Shown here in pieces: positions 9,847-22,200 of a stretch of 64,000 nucleotides of DNA. The notes under the pieces are model-generated. The model had not been told where the DNA came from. It searched no databases and was given only the letters and a program-made list of their open reading frames with translations. Made by a program: the position numbers and the translations under genes. This DNA is from Cinnamomum chago (Eukaryota > Streptophyta > Magnoliopsida > Laurales > Lauraceae), in the NCBI GenBank assembly GCA_038049695.1, contig CP142451.1, positions 66,655,501 to 66,719,500 on the forward strand. The letters run 5' to 3'. Numbering within the stretch: the first letter of the stretch is position 1; each line of letters starts with the position of its first letter.

Positions 9847-11240
9847 TCATAATAAGTCAAGGATGTGCAGTCGTGCAGGTATGTATTTGAAGTGCTCAAT
9901 CAAGTCGTACTTGAAAGCCTCCTTTGGGCCTGCATGTTCATTATTGTTGTCACTTGGGGCGTTTACAACATCTTTTCCCGAAGGATTTATATAAGAAGAA
10001 GAAGATTAGTTGTAGTTTTTGTAGTAATCCCGGCTAGAACGGGTACCTCTACCAAATTCAAGAGCTTCTTGAGAAGGGTCTTCATTTGAAAGATCATCCA
10101 TGGGATCCAAGGGTTGATCCTTCTCATTTCCTGAAGATGTGTCTACAGTAGAGTCACCATCCTCATTGATTGCGTTACATGGAGCATTTTTCGGGAACAA
10201 GTCTTGAACAGCATCCAGCAACTTTTCTCCTTCATTGAGTAATTTGTCGGTCCAGACTTCTCCTATGAGGTCAGGTATCTGGGACCAATTGACCAGGTCT
10301 CCATCGGCAGAAGTTTCTTCAGGATGATCGGTCGGAAGAGTTGTGAGTTGTGATGTCATAGTTTCAGGGGACGAAGGCTGAGAAGGTGTTATCTTAGTAG
10401 AAGTCACCTAAGAAAATGTAGCTCCGGAAGATATACTATCAGGTGTAGCCGGAGAGTACGTGTCTTCGGTAGATGATGCTTCAGAGGCACTATCATCCTG
10501 AACTATCGCATTGCAAGTTGCCCTGATAGGAGATCCCCCCATAGTGGATTGTTGGGAGTCGGGTTCATCATCGGATGTGAGAGGATCTTCTATCCAACAA
10601 TTTTCTTCATTTTCAGGAATTTAGGGAGGAGGTACCTATTGATTTTCAAGGACTTCCGGTTCCGGGTTTTGATCGCGAAGATCTTGCTCTTGTTCTAAGG
10701 CAAGGCGCTGCAAGATCCTTGCATACTCTTCAAGATCAGGCATGGAACCAAATCTTCTTCTTCGTCTGCCCCTTGTGGTTCAACACAATTGGGTTCCACT
10801 AGAGCGTTGAAGGGTGCTGAGTCAACAACATTTTCTTAAACAGCCTCTTGGTCTTCTTCATCATCGGACCAGGATCCTTGTTGCTGATATGGGTCATGCC
10901 AGATTACTGACATAAGGTGAGATTCGGGAACCCATTCTTCGTCGGAGAGGTATTCTTCTGTTTCAAGGGATTCCTCCCACTCGTCGGTGTAACTGGCGAT
11001 GTCACTGGACTCGTATCCATCCAAGGAGAATCCAATTACCGAATTGCAAGAATATGATGCCCCCTACGCAAGTTCATTTCTGAATTGAGGTGGCATGAAA
11101 TCACCAAGGGTAAATTTTCTTACCACCTTTGAAGCCTTGGATTCTTCCACTGCCCCCAGCGAAGCAGTGGAAGAGGTCTTTGCCTTTTCAGGGACTTCTT
11201 GCTTTGGTTGAGCTTTCTCCTTCTGCTTGAGCTTAAAGAG
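9847..11240 (-). pseudogene. Acidic spacer of Tat gag-pol
   Basis: Open stretches at 10407-10006 and 11024-10836 encode acidic, Ser-, Thr- and Pro-rich peptide without recognisable domains. They lie between the gag-like CPYH...H...C motif and the protease. Stops and frameshifts separate them. I treat the stretch as the degenerate gag-protease spacer. Confidence 0.5.
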
Positions 11241-13740
11241 TTATCTCTTAGCTTGCCTTCGCTGTTGAGCGGTAGGCTTTGTTTTGACGATCTCCCAATT
11301 TTCATCTTTTAGGAGATCGGGATGTACCCATATGTGTTGTTCGTCCGACTTTGGATAAGGAACCAACTCCTGGGACGTTTGAGTCACTTTTATCACCTTG
11401 AAGGAAGTAGTGATCTTCTCCTTTGGTGATTTGGAAGTTTGTCCATATGACACCATGTTGACGGAGGTAGACCCATAGTTTTTATCAAAGGTAATGACTC
11501 CGTTTTTCCACATCTCGTTGATCTTCTCTCTCACAACGAAGCATTGATTGAGAGGATGTGAGATCATCTGATGGTATGGACATTACCGGGGACCATTGGT
11601 TTTGCCAACATCTCCCGGTCTTTTGGGCTCAGGTAAGGTGAGTTTACCATTTGCTACGAGAGCCTCGAAGATTTCTTCAACATCTTCATCGAACGGGTAT
11701 TTTTTACTCGTTCTCTGAAGGCATCAGAGAGCTCAGGTTTCTTACCTGCAGCTTTATTTTTAACTTTCTTTGGCTGCTGAGGAGGTGACTTGGTTTGCAC
11801 ATTAAGAACCTTCTTTTTCTTGGCTTTGAGGTCGTAATGGTAGTCGACTCTTTCTTTGATGAATGCTGACTATTGAGGTCTTTGATCACCGTTTCAACTT
11901 CCATAGATGCTTCTAGGAGTTCTCCCAGGTTCTTCAATTTGTTGCCGATAATCATGGAACGGATCCTTGCTCTCATGTTGTTACGACAGATGTCGACCAG
12001 CAACGCTTGTGGCAGTACATCTGAACATTTATATGCCATCGCCTTCCACTTGTGAATGAAGTCGTACGTCAACTCATTCTTTCCTTGTTTTAGGCTGCAG
12101 AATTGTGCCATAGTGACAGGGTGATCCTCACCTTTGAAGTGGGTCAGGAAGCGCGTCTCTAGCATGGCCCAATTTTGGATGGAGTCCTCTGGCAGAGTAG
12201 AGTACCAATCGAAGGCCGTACCTTTTAGGTTACTTGCAAAGAGACGAATTTTGAGGGCATCTTGATCAGCGATAGCTCCCGTCAGGATCTTGAAGTGGAT
12301 GATGTGCTGTCTGGCTGAACCTTTCCCCTATATGTTTGGAGAGTAGGATGCTTGAATTTTGCAGGGAACGGGACCGAGTCCATCCATAAGGGATATGGTG
12401 GCTTGATCCCATGCTCCTTTAGTGTATCCTCTTCTCTTGCTTTGGCGAAGATATTGTCAACGTCCTTTTTGGTAAGGGCGCATGACTCATTGTTTTCTGC
12501 ATTTTCCTCATTATCTGGAGGAGGTTGGCTATTTTCTTGATGTTGAAAAGCAAGAAGAAGATTTTCCATTAGAGCCTCAATCCTTTGTTGACCTTGCTCC
12601 AATTGCCGGATGCGTACGGTCGTTTCATCAGGAGGTGGATTGCGAGGTGGTTCAGAATTTGTAACAAGACGTTCATCCCCCGTGATTCGAACGAAGAGAT
12701 CGTTCTGGTAACTGAGCTGTGACTCATTCTTGAAGAGCTTGTGGAAGGATTACTCTGTTGTCCTTGGCTTGAAAGAGTAGAAGATTGATGTCTTCGTGTT
12801 CGGGAGACGCTGCGAGTCACCGGTCGTCGGACATGAAGTTTAGTTGCTGACTTCTGACGTCTTCTGGTTTTGCCAACCATATGCAAAGCAACAACTTGAT
12901 CGGGTCTTTCTTTTTCGACCCATTTTTGGGCGACTTGGAGGATAGGATGCTGGGTCCTTTGCTTCTCTAGTCAATTTTGTCGATACGACATGTGACAACG
13001 TATGGGACGGGCAATTTGAGCTTCTGTCAACTCTGGCTGGGCTTTAGCAATGAAGGATGTACTCCCTCGAGCGTAGCAGCCAAGCCTGTCTTCTTTGAAG
13101 CTGGGCATAGATAGGATTTGGACTCGGTCCTTCGGCTGTTGTAGCGAAGCTTTGAATCTGGCGAGTTCGGCCTCTGTTGAGATAAAGGGTCGAACTGCAA
13201 GAGTACAAGCCTTGGCAGGTTCTTGCAGAGGGTTGTAGGAGCAAGCCGGCTCATGATGGGTTGACTTCTTTGTCAGGCAAGAGACTGGTTTCTCCTCCTT
13301 CATGTATGTAAGAGGATAAAACAAGTTTTCTATGAGAAGGGTCAGGTATAGTAGCCTTGTAGATGTTCTGAACCTCTTTTGTTTTGGTGAAGGTCTTGGG
13401 GACCAAGTCTTTGGGGTAGACCTGGTTCTTTGCAGGTTGAGGCTTCGTGGGGTTGCCACGGGCTTCAGGCTTCTTTGTGTTCTCCCTTGGTGTCATGGCA
13501 GTGACACATTGTGGGGCGATCTTTTACTTCTTAGCAGGTGTGGTTTCCTCTACGAGAAGTGGGAACGGTCCCACCGACCCGAAGATGATAGTCCGGGGAG
13601 TAGAGGTCGACCCGGTGTTCTGAGATTTGCCAAGGGAGGTGACGCTTCGGCAGCTAGCAGGACGCTTATGAGTGCGCTTGTTCTGCTTCTCTTGGAGCAC
13701 GAGCTGGTACTTGTTTTCATCGAAAGTGATGGTTAATGAA
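11241..13740 (-). pseudogene. Tat gag, frameshifted
   Basis: The gag core is seen at 12602-12282 (GIKPPYPLWMDSVPFPAKFK) and 12165-11704 (MLETRFLTHFKGEDHP, then QGKNELTYDFIHKWKAMAYK), the Retrotrans_gag-type capsid fold. Near 11600-11540 the minus strand reads CPYHQMISHPLNQC, a conserved Cys/His motif of Tat gag. The upstream region 13740-12971 is basic and Ser/Pro-rich in two overlapping frames. Capsid and nucleocapsid would package element RNA. At least four frameshifts or stops break the gene. The true start is not identifiable. Confidence 0.8.
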
Positions 13741-15299
13741 GCTGATATTGTTAGTTTTGGAAAACTTCTGAACCAAGACCACGTCCATTAGTAATCACAA
13801 GAATATAGTGATCATAAATGGGAAAGAACTATGGTTTTGTCTTTTCAAATCATTCAAGGGAACATGGCCCAGTCCAAGCGAGGTGAAGAAAGCAAAAAGC
13901 CATAGAGGATACAATTGTTCTGAACGCAAGTACAGGAGGCTCAGAGCGAGCATTCCAGTGATTGCTAGAAGCAATTGTAGACCTTAATTCAAATTACCGA
14001 GAAGCAAGGCTCACTCGAGGTAAGATGATATAAGGTTGGAGATACAAATGTGTCGGTCGCGAATACAGTAGACTCGGAAGGGCGTACTAGCACCGCTAGG
14101 CATAAATGTTGCGAATCACATCCTTGGAATGGACACGAGATAGGATTTTTTGAAAGGTCAAAATTGGATTCGCAAAAGAGAACAGATGGTATTCCAATCT
14201 GAATGCAAGCTACAAGCAATTTCCGCGAGCTTTTGTCCAAAAAGGAAGGAACCAAGATTTCTCAGATGTACACCCAAAAATGACAATTTTTTTTTTGAAA
14301 AGCTTTCCCTTTTTTTTGAAATTTTTTGTGTTTTCTTTTTTAAGGGAATCCATAGGTTTTCAATTCGGTCTTATGAAACTTTAGTAGATAGATCAGCCCT
14401 TAACTAAGGGTAGGATTACTTAATGAACCCGTTTGGAGGACCCTTGCCTCGAACAGTCTAGCTATCTCCACTTTGGTCAAAGAACGCAACTGGTGTAACC
14501 TTAGTGTTGTTTTTGTTTTTTTTTTTGTGTTTGAAAAATTTTCTTGAAAGATCTCTAATGGACCTATCAAAGAGAGTGAATAGCTTCTCCCAATCCAAAC
14601 GTTGGCTACAAACGATTTCCACGAGCCATTGTCCGAAAAGGAAGAAACTAAAGTTTCACTAATTTGAATCCAAAAGAAAGAAAACTGATATTTTTTTTGA
14701 AGAGTTTGAGATTAGACTCTTTTTGAAAGTTTTTTTTTTTGAAAGATCTTTAATGGACCTATCAAAGAGAGTGAATGGCCTTTCCCAATCCAAACGTTGG
14801 CTACAAACGATTTCCGCGAGCCATTGTTCGAAAAGGAAGAAACCAAAGTTTCCCTAATTCGAATCCAAAAGAGGGGAAAACTGATTTTTTTTGAAAATCC
14901 TTATGGGTCTCATCAAAGAAAAAAGGTGACCCATTCCTCTTTATGAACAATAGCTACAAACATTTCTGCGAGCTATCAAGTTCGGAGGGGAAAAGATCAA
15001 AGTTTTTCAAAGATGAATCCAAGAAAAAAAGAAATCAGATTTTTTTTGAAATGAGAAAGAGTGGAAATAGATTTAAGATAGAAATTTTCAAAAAATCCCA
15101 TCACATGTTTTTTTTAGATGTAAGATTCAACATAGGTGACCAACTAAAGAGGGGCCAAAGAATCCAAGCATGACGTTCTCAAATGAACGTGTCCCACCGG
15201 GTATGCCAGATTGATGGACCTGATTCTTCCGTTCCTCCCCTATCCGTCCCCGGGGTCACCAAAAAGGCCGAATGGAGAGAAAGAGGGGAGAAAGGCGGG
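13741..15299 (-). other. Tat 5' leader with degenerate repeats
   Basis: This is the untranslated region between the 5' LTR and gag. A motif GCTACAAACGATTTCCGCGAGC followed by TTGTCCGAAAAGGAAG-type sequence and a T-run recurs near 14207, 14605, 14805 and 14950. Spacing is irregular (about 400, 200 and 145 bp). I see no ORF of substance. Confidence 0.6.
15186..15261 (-). promoter_or_regulatory. Candidate primer-binding region of Tat
   Basis: Two minus-strand candidates are visible: TGGTGACCCCGGGGA (15247-15261, 38 nt from the LTR end) and TGGCATACCCGGTGGGAC around 15190-15207. I cannot match either to a tRNA 3' end with certainty. The CCCCGGGG core is also kept in the Tat fragment near 48145. 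Confidence 0.35.
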
Positions 15300-17308
15300 T
15301 GTCAACATTTTTTGTAAGGATATGCCAGATTTTCTATTCTACTTGGAATTTAGAAATGGTGATCCAGAGATCCACCTTCACAAGTAAAACGGAAATCAAT
15401 CTTTTTTCTAACTTTCCATTGCACATATATTTTAAGAAAGAGACAATTTTTAAAATGTTGTGAGAGGCAATTTCATTTGGTTTGCCGTGAAAGGCCATTT
15501 GTACCGTAGAAGGCGATTTTGTGTTGTGAAAGGCGATTTACAAATCTCATCAATGAAGAAAGACAAGAAATGTGATTTTTTTGTCTCTTAAAGAAAATAC
15601 AAAATACAACAAAAAAGTAAGAAAATGAATCTGACTTCTCAGGAAATTGTAGGGACACGTTCAGATTGACGATCGCAAGTCATGTATGGACTTCGCCATC
15701 GTCCTTCAGATGAGAACATGCGATGCTGTGATTCTTTTGGCTTGGCTTGGACTTCAGTTTTTTTAGAGGATAAAGACCAAGGGAAGGTCCTATTTCCAAT
15801 AAAAAAAAAACAAAGAGACGGGTTGAAAAGCCACATCTAGGCCATGTTGAATAGGAGAAGAGAGGGCTTTGCCTTGGGGGGAGTGCCCCCCAAGGGACTT
15901 CAATCACCATGTGGTGATTGTTGCAGCATAATTTCTTCAAAGTAGCAGAGCTTCTGGGAATTCTAGACGATTTTTCTTGATTTCTGGTGCTTGGGTTCGG
16001 GGATCTTTTTGCCTGATTTTCTTATCCGTTCTTCTTGGAATGCTATCCTATTTATAGGCCTTTGGTAGCCATGTAGGAGGGTTTATGAGCATTGATGACT
16101 TTAAAGCTCCATGATGGAAGGAGTTATAAGTTTTTTTTTCTTGATTTTGTAACTCCTTTTTCGTTGAATCTAATTGGCCGATGGAGAATTATGGGCATTT
16201 AATCGCCTTTAATCTCCATGATCGGAGGAGTTTCATGACTTTAATGCCATGATGACTTTGGCTTGTAACTCCCATTCTCTTGAATCTGATTGGGCCGTCC
16301 AAAATAATGAGTTAATGACTACATTTAGTAGGATCAATTAACAGCATTAAGTGGTCGCCGGGGATTTGAAGAGTCGCGGGCCATGCCATGTCTTTTGGAA
16401 TTCTTCTTGCGATGATCGACGATGGATCTTCATGTTGATCAATGTCAGATAATCATGCAACTTCAGACATAAATTGCTAACAGCGGGTCGGTACCATCTG
16501 TCTTGTCGATTTCTCGATCGGTCGGACATAAAATGTACTTCGGTTGGCGATCTTGGAGAGATCAATGACGATTTCATGCTCTTGACGGTGGATTCGAATT
16601 GTAGATGGAGATCAATCGATTTCGAGCATCAAAAATCAGATTTCAGGAAATCATAGGGGCTGGAATTCCCAAAATGCGAAAAGGATCTGAAAACTGGCCT
16701 TCCAGCGAAAATCCAGCGACCCGGACTTCCAAGGTCGCCGGCGACCATGGGGTTTGGTCCTCCTTTGGCCGCCTTTTCTTCGGCCTCTTTTCGAGTTTTT
16801 TCAGTCATTTTTTCTCCTGCGCCTTTCTTGACATTTTTTCTCATTTTTTGGCTTGATTCTCCTGAAGAAAGCCCGAGGAGAAGTCATGCAAAACCGGAGC
16901 ACAAAGTTCCCTATTTTTTGGAAAAGCCGGAAACCTTGCCCGTAGAGTTGCCGATTTTCGGTCAAGAGTCGAAACTAGGTCAAACGATGTCGGAATGACC
17001 CAAAATTTGAGGTGAAGCCTCCTGAGTAGTAGATAGGACCAGCCATGGCCTTCTGTTTGAGTTTTGAAGCCGTTTGGGGTCCCGTCGCTGCTACGCTTAA
17101 TTTTGCCGTGAGGAAGATGTCGCGCTTTGATGTGGGGTCAACCGATGTCCGATTGACCTGAAATTTGATAGGGAGCCTATTGGAGTCATTTTGAGATGAT
17201 CCATTGGCTCCGATTTGGATGTCATGGTCTCGGGGTGTTCCGCCGCCGGTAGCCTTGATTTTTTTTTCGGAGCGTCAAAGTCGGGTCAAACATTGTCGGA
17301 ATGACCTG
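15300..17308 (-). mobile_element. Tat 5' LTR, left part
   Basis: On the plus strand the LTR begins TGTCAACATTTT at 15300. It is interrupted at 17308 by chromovirus A and resumes at 34363, for a net length of about 2.46 kb. A second copy, aligned over its whole length, lies at 48177-52555. A minus-strand TATAAATAG occurs at 16056-16048. It has no coding content, and ORFs within it are incidental. Confidence 0.88.
16048..16056 (-). promoter_or_regulatory. TATA box of Tat LTR
   Basis: CTATTTATA on the plus strand reads TATAAATAG on the minus strand. The related LTR copy has a matching TATAAAAGG at about 48900-48892. Confidence 0.55.
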
Positions 17309-17816
17309 TGTAAGACCTCGTCCCGAGTGACCTCGATTAGCATTAATTAAGTGATGTTTTAGTTTTAAGCGTGTTTAGTGGATTTTGGTTAAGTTGGGAA
17401 TAGAATAGATTTTGATATAGCTTTGGAGAATTTTGATTGCTTAGTAATTAGTGGGGCCTTTTGGGGGTTCCTTTTTATGACCTTGCATGTGCTTGGGGAT
17501 TTATCAGAGATTCTTGCATTCATTGTTTTAATCCCGTTTTAATTGTAATGCTAATCCCTACAACTTTTATGTTGATCCCGTGCTCGATCGAGATCCCGAA
17601 ACCCGATTTCCTAGCCTTGAGGGCAAAACAGTCATTGTGCACTAAATCTGTACCCAAAACTTGATATCCCCGAAACCCGCGAAACATATACCTTTTGGAA
17701 ACTAGATAATTCGATGATCGCTTTTCCCTTCTTCGTCGAATTCGTTCGAAGCCCCGATAAGCAAGATTTCTTCAACCCTTGAATGATTCAAGTGGTGGGA
17801 CCCAACTCCACTTTTC

Positions 17817-17825
17817 TATAAAAAG
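17817..17825 (+). promoter_or_regulatory. TATA box of chromovirus A 5' LTR
   Basis: TATAAAAAG lies 508 bp into the LTR after CCACTTTTC. The 3' LTR keeps TATAAAAGG at 25776-25784. Transcription would start shortly downstream, placing the palindrome cluster in the transcribed leader. Confidence 0.7.
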
Positions 17826-18546
17826 GGAACTCTCTCCTTCCTTTCCACTTTTATTAGCTCAACTCCAATTTCAACCTAGGGTTTCCCTTTTCTTCATTTT
17901 TGCTCTTGCCCGCCCCCCCCCCCCCCCCACAATCACCAAATCCACCACCAATCTTGCACAAATTGAGAGGTTGAGATCATCATCTTCTTCTTCATCACCA
18001 TAGCTCTCTATTGATACCATTATTAGAGAAGACCCTCCATTTCAAGACTCTCTTTGAGCTCACCTTGTTCATTTGAAGAACCCACTTCTTGGACCTTTGG
18101 CTTGGATTGCTTTTTAGAGACTCTAAGGCAAGTGGATGATTTGATTTTTATGAGTTTTCAATGTTTTATGAGAAATGTGGTTGGTTTTACTTTATCATTC
18201 TCATTCATGTTTATTAGCTTGCATTGATTTGAAATAAATGCTCATTAAAGAGTTTTGTTTACTCATTTATTGCAACAGAAAGGCGATTTATAATCCTTCA
18301 TTTATGTCTTGATTTAGCAAATGAATGCTTCTGTTTGGTGGTTTCCTTTTTCTCCTTGTCTTATGGTGGAATGAGGTGAAGAAAGTGGAGATTTTATGAA
18401 TGTTTATGGATGTCTCTATGGTGTTTGGATGATGTTTGAAGGGAGCTTTGAGCCTCCCATTTTGATGTAGAAATGAGGCTCAAAGGGTATTGTAAGAAGA
18501 GGAAAAGGAGAAGAGCAGAACTGTCCCGGAACCGGTTTCTGGACAG

Positions 18547-18830
18547 TTCGCTTGAGCGAACATGACACTTCGCTCGAGCGAAGTGTCCGGAAAAGGGTTC
18601 CCATCATTCCAAAGGACAATTCGCTCGAACGGACCCCTTGGTCGCTCGAGCGAACCTCACAGAACTCGTCCCAGAGAGTGGTTAGTTCGAGCGAACCATA
18701 CTTTGCTCAAGCCAACCACCTATTGGATGAGTTCGCTCGAGCGACCTCAACTTCGCTTGAGCGAACCCACCCAGACAACCATTCAAGAGAGCTCCTCGCT
18801 CGAGCAAACTCTCCAGTTCGCTCGAGCGAT
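18547..18830. repeat. CTCGAG palindrome cluster, 5' LTR of A
   Basis: About ten copies of (T)TCGCTCGAGCGAA or one-base variants occur, near 18547, 18569, 18620, 18643, 18684, 18731, 18751, 18787 and 18813. The copy at 18569 is extended to CACTTCGCTCGAGCGAAGTG. Spacing is 20-60 bp. The cluster lies about 1.25-1.5 kb from the LTR start. Confidence 0.92.
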
Positions 18831-19406
18831 GAGTTTTGTCAGTCTATGGCTATGTTTGGGAGAATGATGAGTTGTTTAAATCTTTTGGGACTATTCATTG
18901 AGAACCCCTCTATGTCAGGGGGATTTACTAAGCAATGTAAGAGGCCATTTCAGAAAGAAAGCACATCACGAAGATTTCATTTGAGGTTTTGAAAATTCAA
19001 AGTGTATAAGGATTCCGGAATGTCCCCAAACTCAAAGAGTACCAAATTGTTATTAGATCGACATACGGGATCCCTATTCACTTCAAATAAATCTTAAACC
19101 CGATACTTTACCTGAAATTTCAATTGTTTATTGTATTTCACTGTTCCCGAGATTTATACTACATGATTTACTTTTCCCGAAAGTATTGAAATTGTACTTG
19201 TGTTAATTACTAGCCTCAAAATGCATTGCCCGACATGAAGTGACAGTTGTGTCTTTGAGCACCCCCGTCCCGTTTATTTATGTACTTGCAATTGATGTAT
19301 TTCATACATGTTTTAATCTTGTCATTTGACCTATGAGTCGGCACCACTAAGCTTGGATGACCCTGTTGGTTTGATCCAACGACTTGGAGATCCCCCTCTT
19401 GTCCCG

Positions 19407-19421
19407 CCAGCTGCAGTTTGG
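19407..19421. promoter_or_regulatory. Conserved CTGCAG near-palindrome in LTR
   Basis: CCAGCTGCAGTTTGG lies about 0.9 kb before the 3' end of the LTR. Near-identical motifs occur in every other chromovirus LTR in the window (27293-27307, 29945-29959, 39468-39482, 47289-47303, 58833-58847). Its role is unknown. Confidence 0.7.
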
Positions 19422-20330
19422 ATCCCGCTACCCGGTTATTATCGTGGTCTTGTTCCGATGCCACAGATTGCTACTTTGGTTCCCAATGCCCGGCTCACTA
19501 CTGTGGTCATGTATAGTATATGTATATGTATTTATAAGACTCACTGTTTCTCCTCACCTCGAGTCACTTAGATCAGTGCCTAGTTATTACTCTGTTACTT
19601 TAGTGATAGAGGATTTAGCTTCGTGTGGTCGCCATCTTGCTCGTTTCCCGATTCCTTGGTTACCCATACATGTTTTACATTGCACTTATGTTCCCATTAA
19701 ATGATTTGATTCTTTTATGAAGTTATTGATCGAACAGGTTTAAATGTTTTAAGGGTAAATGTATTTGTTATGTCTTATTGTGTGTCTTTTCACCTATTTG
19801 CCAAACCGTCGTATTTGACTCACTCTTTGGTACTCAGGTCCTGTTGCCGGCTACCTTGAGTAGGAGCCAGAGGAGGCAGTCGATGAACCGCAGCGCTTAG
19901 TCGAATGGCATGCTGATGATGTCAATTAGACATTGGATTGCTAGAGAGAGATAACATTGTGGGAAAACTTTTAACCATTCTTTTGGGAATTGGTATTTTG
20001 TCTATATTGGCCTTTGTTGGCCTCTATTTTTAGGAAATGTAATTAAATGATCTTTTGTATAAACTTTAGCATACTTTTGGGTTACACGCTAATGATCATT
20101 GCTCATTCTGATACAGTATTATACTTGTGTAAATTTTTTATGACTAGAGCTAGTTTGAATATTTGATTTGCTACACGCTTCCTCATTTAAACAGAAACAT
20201 TTATTATATTGATGTGATATCCTCACCGTGGACACCTGTGGGAAATTAAATTAAATTAAATACTAAATATATCTCATCATATCTCTTATTAGTCTCGATC
20301 CCGGATTCCCGGTCCGGGGTCGCGACAGAC

Positions 20331-20342
20331 TGGTATCAGAGC
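20331..20342 (+). promoter_or_regulatory. Primer-binding site of chromovirus A
   Basis: TGGTATCAGAGC, three bases after the LTR end, is complementary to the 3' end of plant initiator-methionine tRNA. It would prime minus-strand DNA synthesis. Confidence 0.92.
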
Positions 20343-20487
20343 GAGACGTGTTTCAAGTAATTAAAAGAAACTAGAAATCCTAAGGACGTGGCGAGGATTT
20401 ATTAGACTCTTCGTTAGCTAGAATCGAGTGAGCAATGTGTGACCCTTTATTTGATTATTATGTGCTAACAACTTGTTTTGCAGCATC

Positions 20488-21810
20488 ATGCCACCTCGTA
20501 AGAGACCGGTAAATGGCAATCCCTCCGCAAGTAATAGTGATCATACAGGGCCAGTTGAGGAAGATCTGGTTGAAAACATCATACCCAATCAATTCCAACA
20601 GATGATGTAAGCAATGCTCGACCAACAGCGTCAGGCTAATGAGAATCAAACTAGGCTACAAGAACAGATGCTTAAGAAAGATGAAGATCATGCTAGAGAA
20701 TTGACAAAAATGCAAAGGCAACTGTTAGAAGTGTTACAGAGAAGGCCCGAACCGGTTCAACCTCAGCCTGCTATTGTCATCAATCAGAGGCAACATGACC
20801 CGAACACTTTGTTTGAACGGTTTTGAAAGAGAGCTCCAAAGGAATTCCTAGGCACAGAGGATCCATTAGCGGCAGATGATTGGTTGGACTATACAGAGAA
20901 CATCTTTGAGATTTTCCAATGCACCGGAGGAGAAAGAGTAAAACTAGCATCATCTTTCTTTAGCGGTACAGCGGACAGATGGTGGAAGACGGTTACGGAG
21001 GAATACAAGACTATGGCTGATGTAGAGGTTTGGGCAAACTTCAGGAGGAAGTTCCATGATAAATATGTACCCACTCACATCAAGCGACAGAAAGCAGTGG
21101 AATTCCAGCAGCTTGTCCAAGGCAACATGACAGTCCTAGAGTACCTCACCAAGTTTGAAAGACTATCAAGATATGCTCCAGAACTAGTGGACACGGTGGA
21201 GAAGAAGATTGCTAAGTTCCTAGAGGGACTTAACCCTTTCATTGAGAGGGATACTACCGGAGTAGTACCACCTGCCACTTTTGAAGAAGCGGTCAAGAGG
21301 GCCTATAAGTTTAAGAACTTTCATAACAAGATCCTCAAAGTTCAGGGAAAGGGTCCAGCTAACCAACGGAACCACCAGCACCAGAGAAATCAGCAGAGTT
21401 AGAGGCAGAGGCCAGAGCAGAATGTGCAGAATCCATTCGTTTGTACCCATTGTGGGAAGAACCATGAGACTGCACAATATCGTACCCTGACAGGAGCGTG
21501 CTTCAGATGTGGCTCCATGACCCATCAGATGAGAGAATATCCAAGGCAGAATAGACAGAATCAGTAGCAGCAACAAGGACCACAACGTCCAGCACCACCA
21601 CAAAATGCAAACGTTGTTCAGAATCAGGCAAGGCTACTTCAATAGCAAGCACCACAACAACAGCATCATAGACCGCATCAACAGCAACAGGCTCGTTAGC
21701 AGGGGCAGAACCAAAATCAGCATGCACCTTAACAGAATAGGAATGCACAACAAGGCAGGCTACAACAGGCCCATAATAGGCCACAACATTGAGGACAAAT
21801 CTATGCGGTC
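20488..21810 (+). pseudogene. Chromovirus A gag, multiple stops
   Basis: The start MPPRKRPVNGNPSA is chosen because it lies just after the leader and opens the collinear frame. The capsid part shows WLDYTENIFEIFQCTG, FFSGTADRWWKTV and KFERLSRYAPELVD. A zinc-knuckle region follows (CTHCGKNHE, then CFRCGSMTHQMREY with the last Cys replaced by Tyr) and then a Gln-rich tail. In-frame stops occur at 20608, 20824, 21400, 21565, about 21643, 21698, 21729 and 21790. Most can be explained as CAG, CAA or CGA turned into a stop by a C-to-T change. The protein is not made intact. Confidence 0.9.
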
Positions 21811-22200
21811 AATAGAGCTGATGCAGAGGCAGCGGGAAATGTAGTAGAAGGTATACTTCTTATTTATGGGATGAAAGTTAGGATTTTATTTGACCTTGGC
21901 TCTACACATTCATTCTTATCCCATGAATTTTCTAAGTTGATTGATATGCATGCTAGAGAACTTGAGTTCATTTTGACTGTGGCAACCCCAGTAGGCAAAC
22001 AAGTTAATTGTAGAACCTTTTACCCTAGTTGCACAGTTCAGATAGGAGAAGTGGTTTTAACCGCAGATCTCATTTTATTAGAGATGTATGATTTTGATGT
22101 CATCCTAGGGATGGACTGGCTGGCAGATTACCATGCCACAATGGATTGTTTCCATAAGACCCTCACCTTCAAGTTAGATGAGACACTAGCAGGGGTGTTG
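21811..22200 (+). pseudogene. Chromovirus A protease
   Basis: The retropepsin block reads ILFDLGSTHSFLS where the family usually has Asp-Ser-Gly, so an active-site position is changed (Ser to Leu, compatible with a C-to-T change). The flap and C-terminal part continue to VILGMDWLADYHATMDC. The open frame 21871-22530 runs on into the start of RT. Confidence 0.88.

Larger units (their letters stand above)
17309..20327 (+). repeat. 5' LTR of chromovirus A
   Basis: It starts TGTAAGACCTCGTCCCG and ends GTCGCGACA, giving 3019 bp. TATAAAAAG is at 17817-17825. A C-homopolymer follows at about 17911-17929, a palindrome cluster at 18547-18830, and a CTGCAG near-palindrome at 19407-19421. Confidence 0.95.

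Noticed and set aside
13332..13736. A 134-residue plus-strand ORF
   Set aside because: It is antisense to the basic N-terminal part of Tat gag, which has collinear coding context. The plus frame has no recognisable domain.
15890..15925. CAATCACC-ATGT-GGTGATTG hairpin as a terminator or riboswitch
   Set aside because: It is a single short hairpin in a plant LTR without U-run or conserved partner, and could be chance.
18547..18830. Regularly spaced identical repeats resembling a CRISPR array
   Set aside because: Spacer lengths vary, the repeats are short palindromes that degrade freely, no cas genes exist, and the context is a plant LTR.
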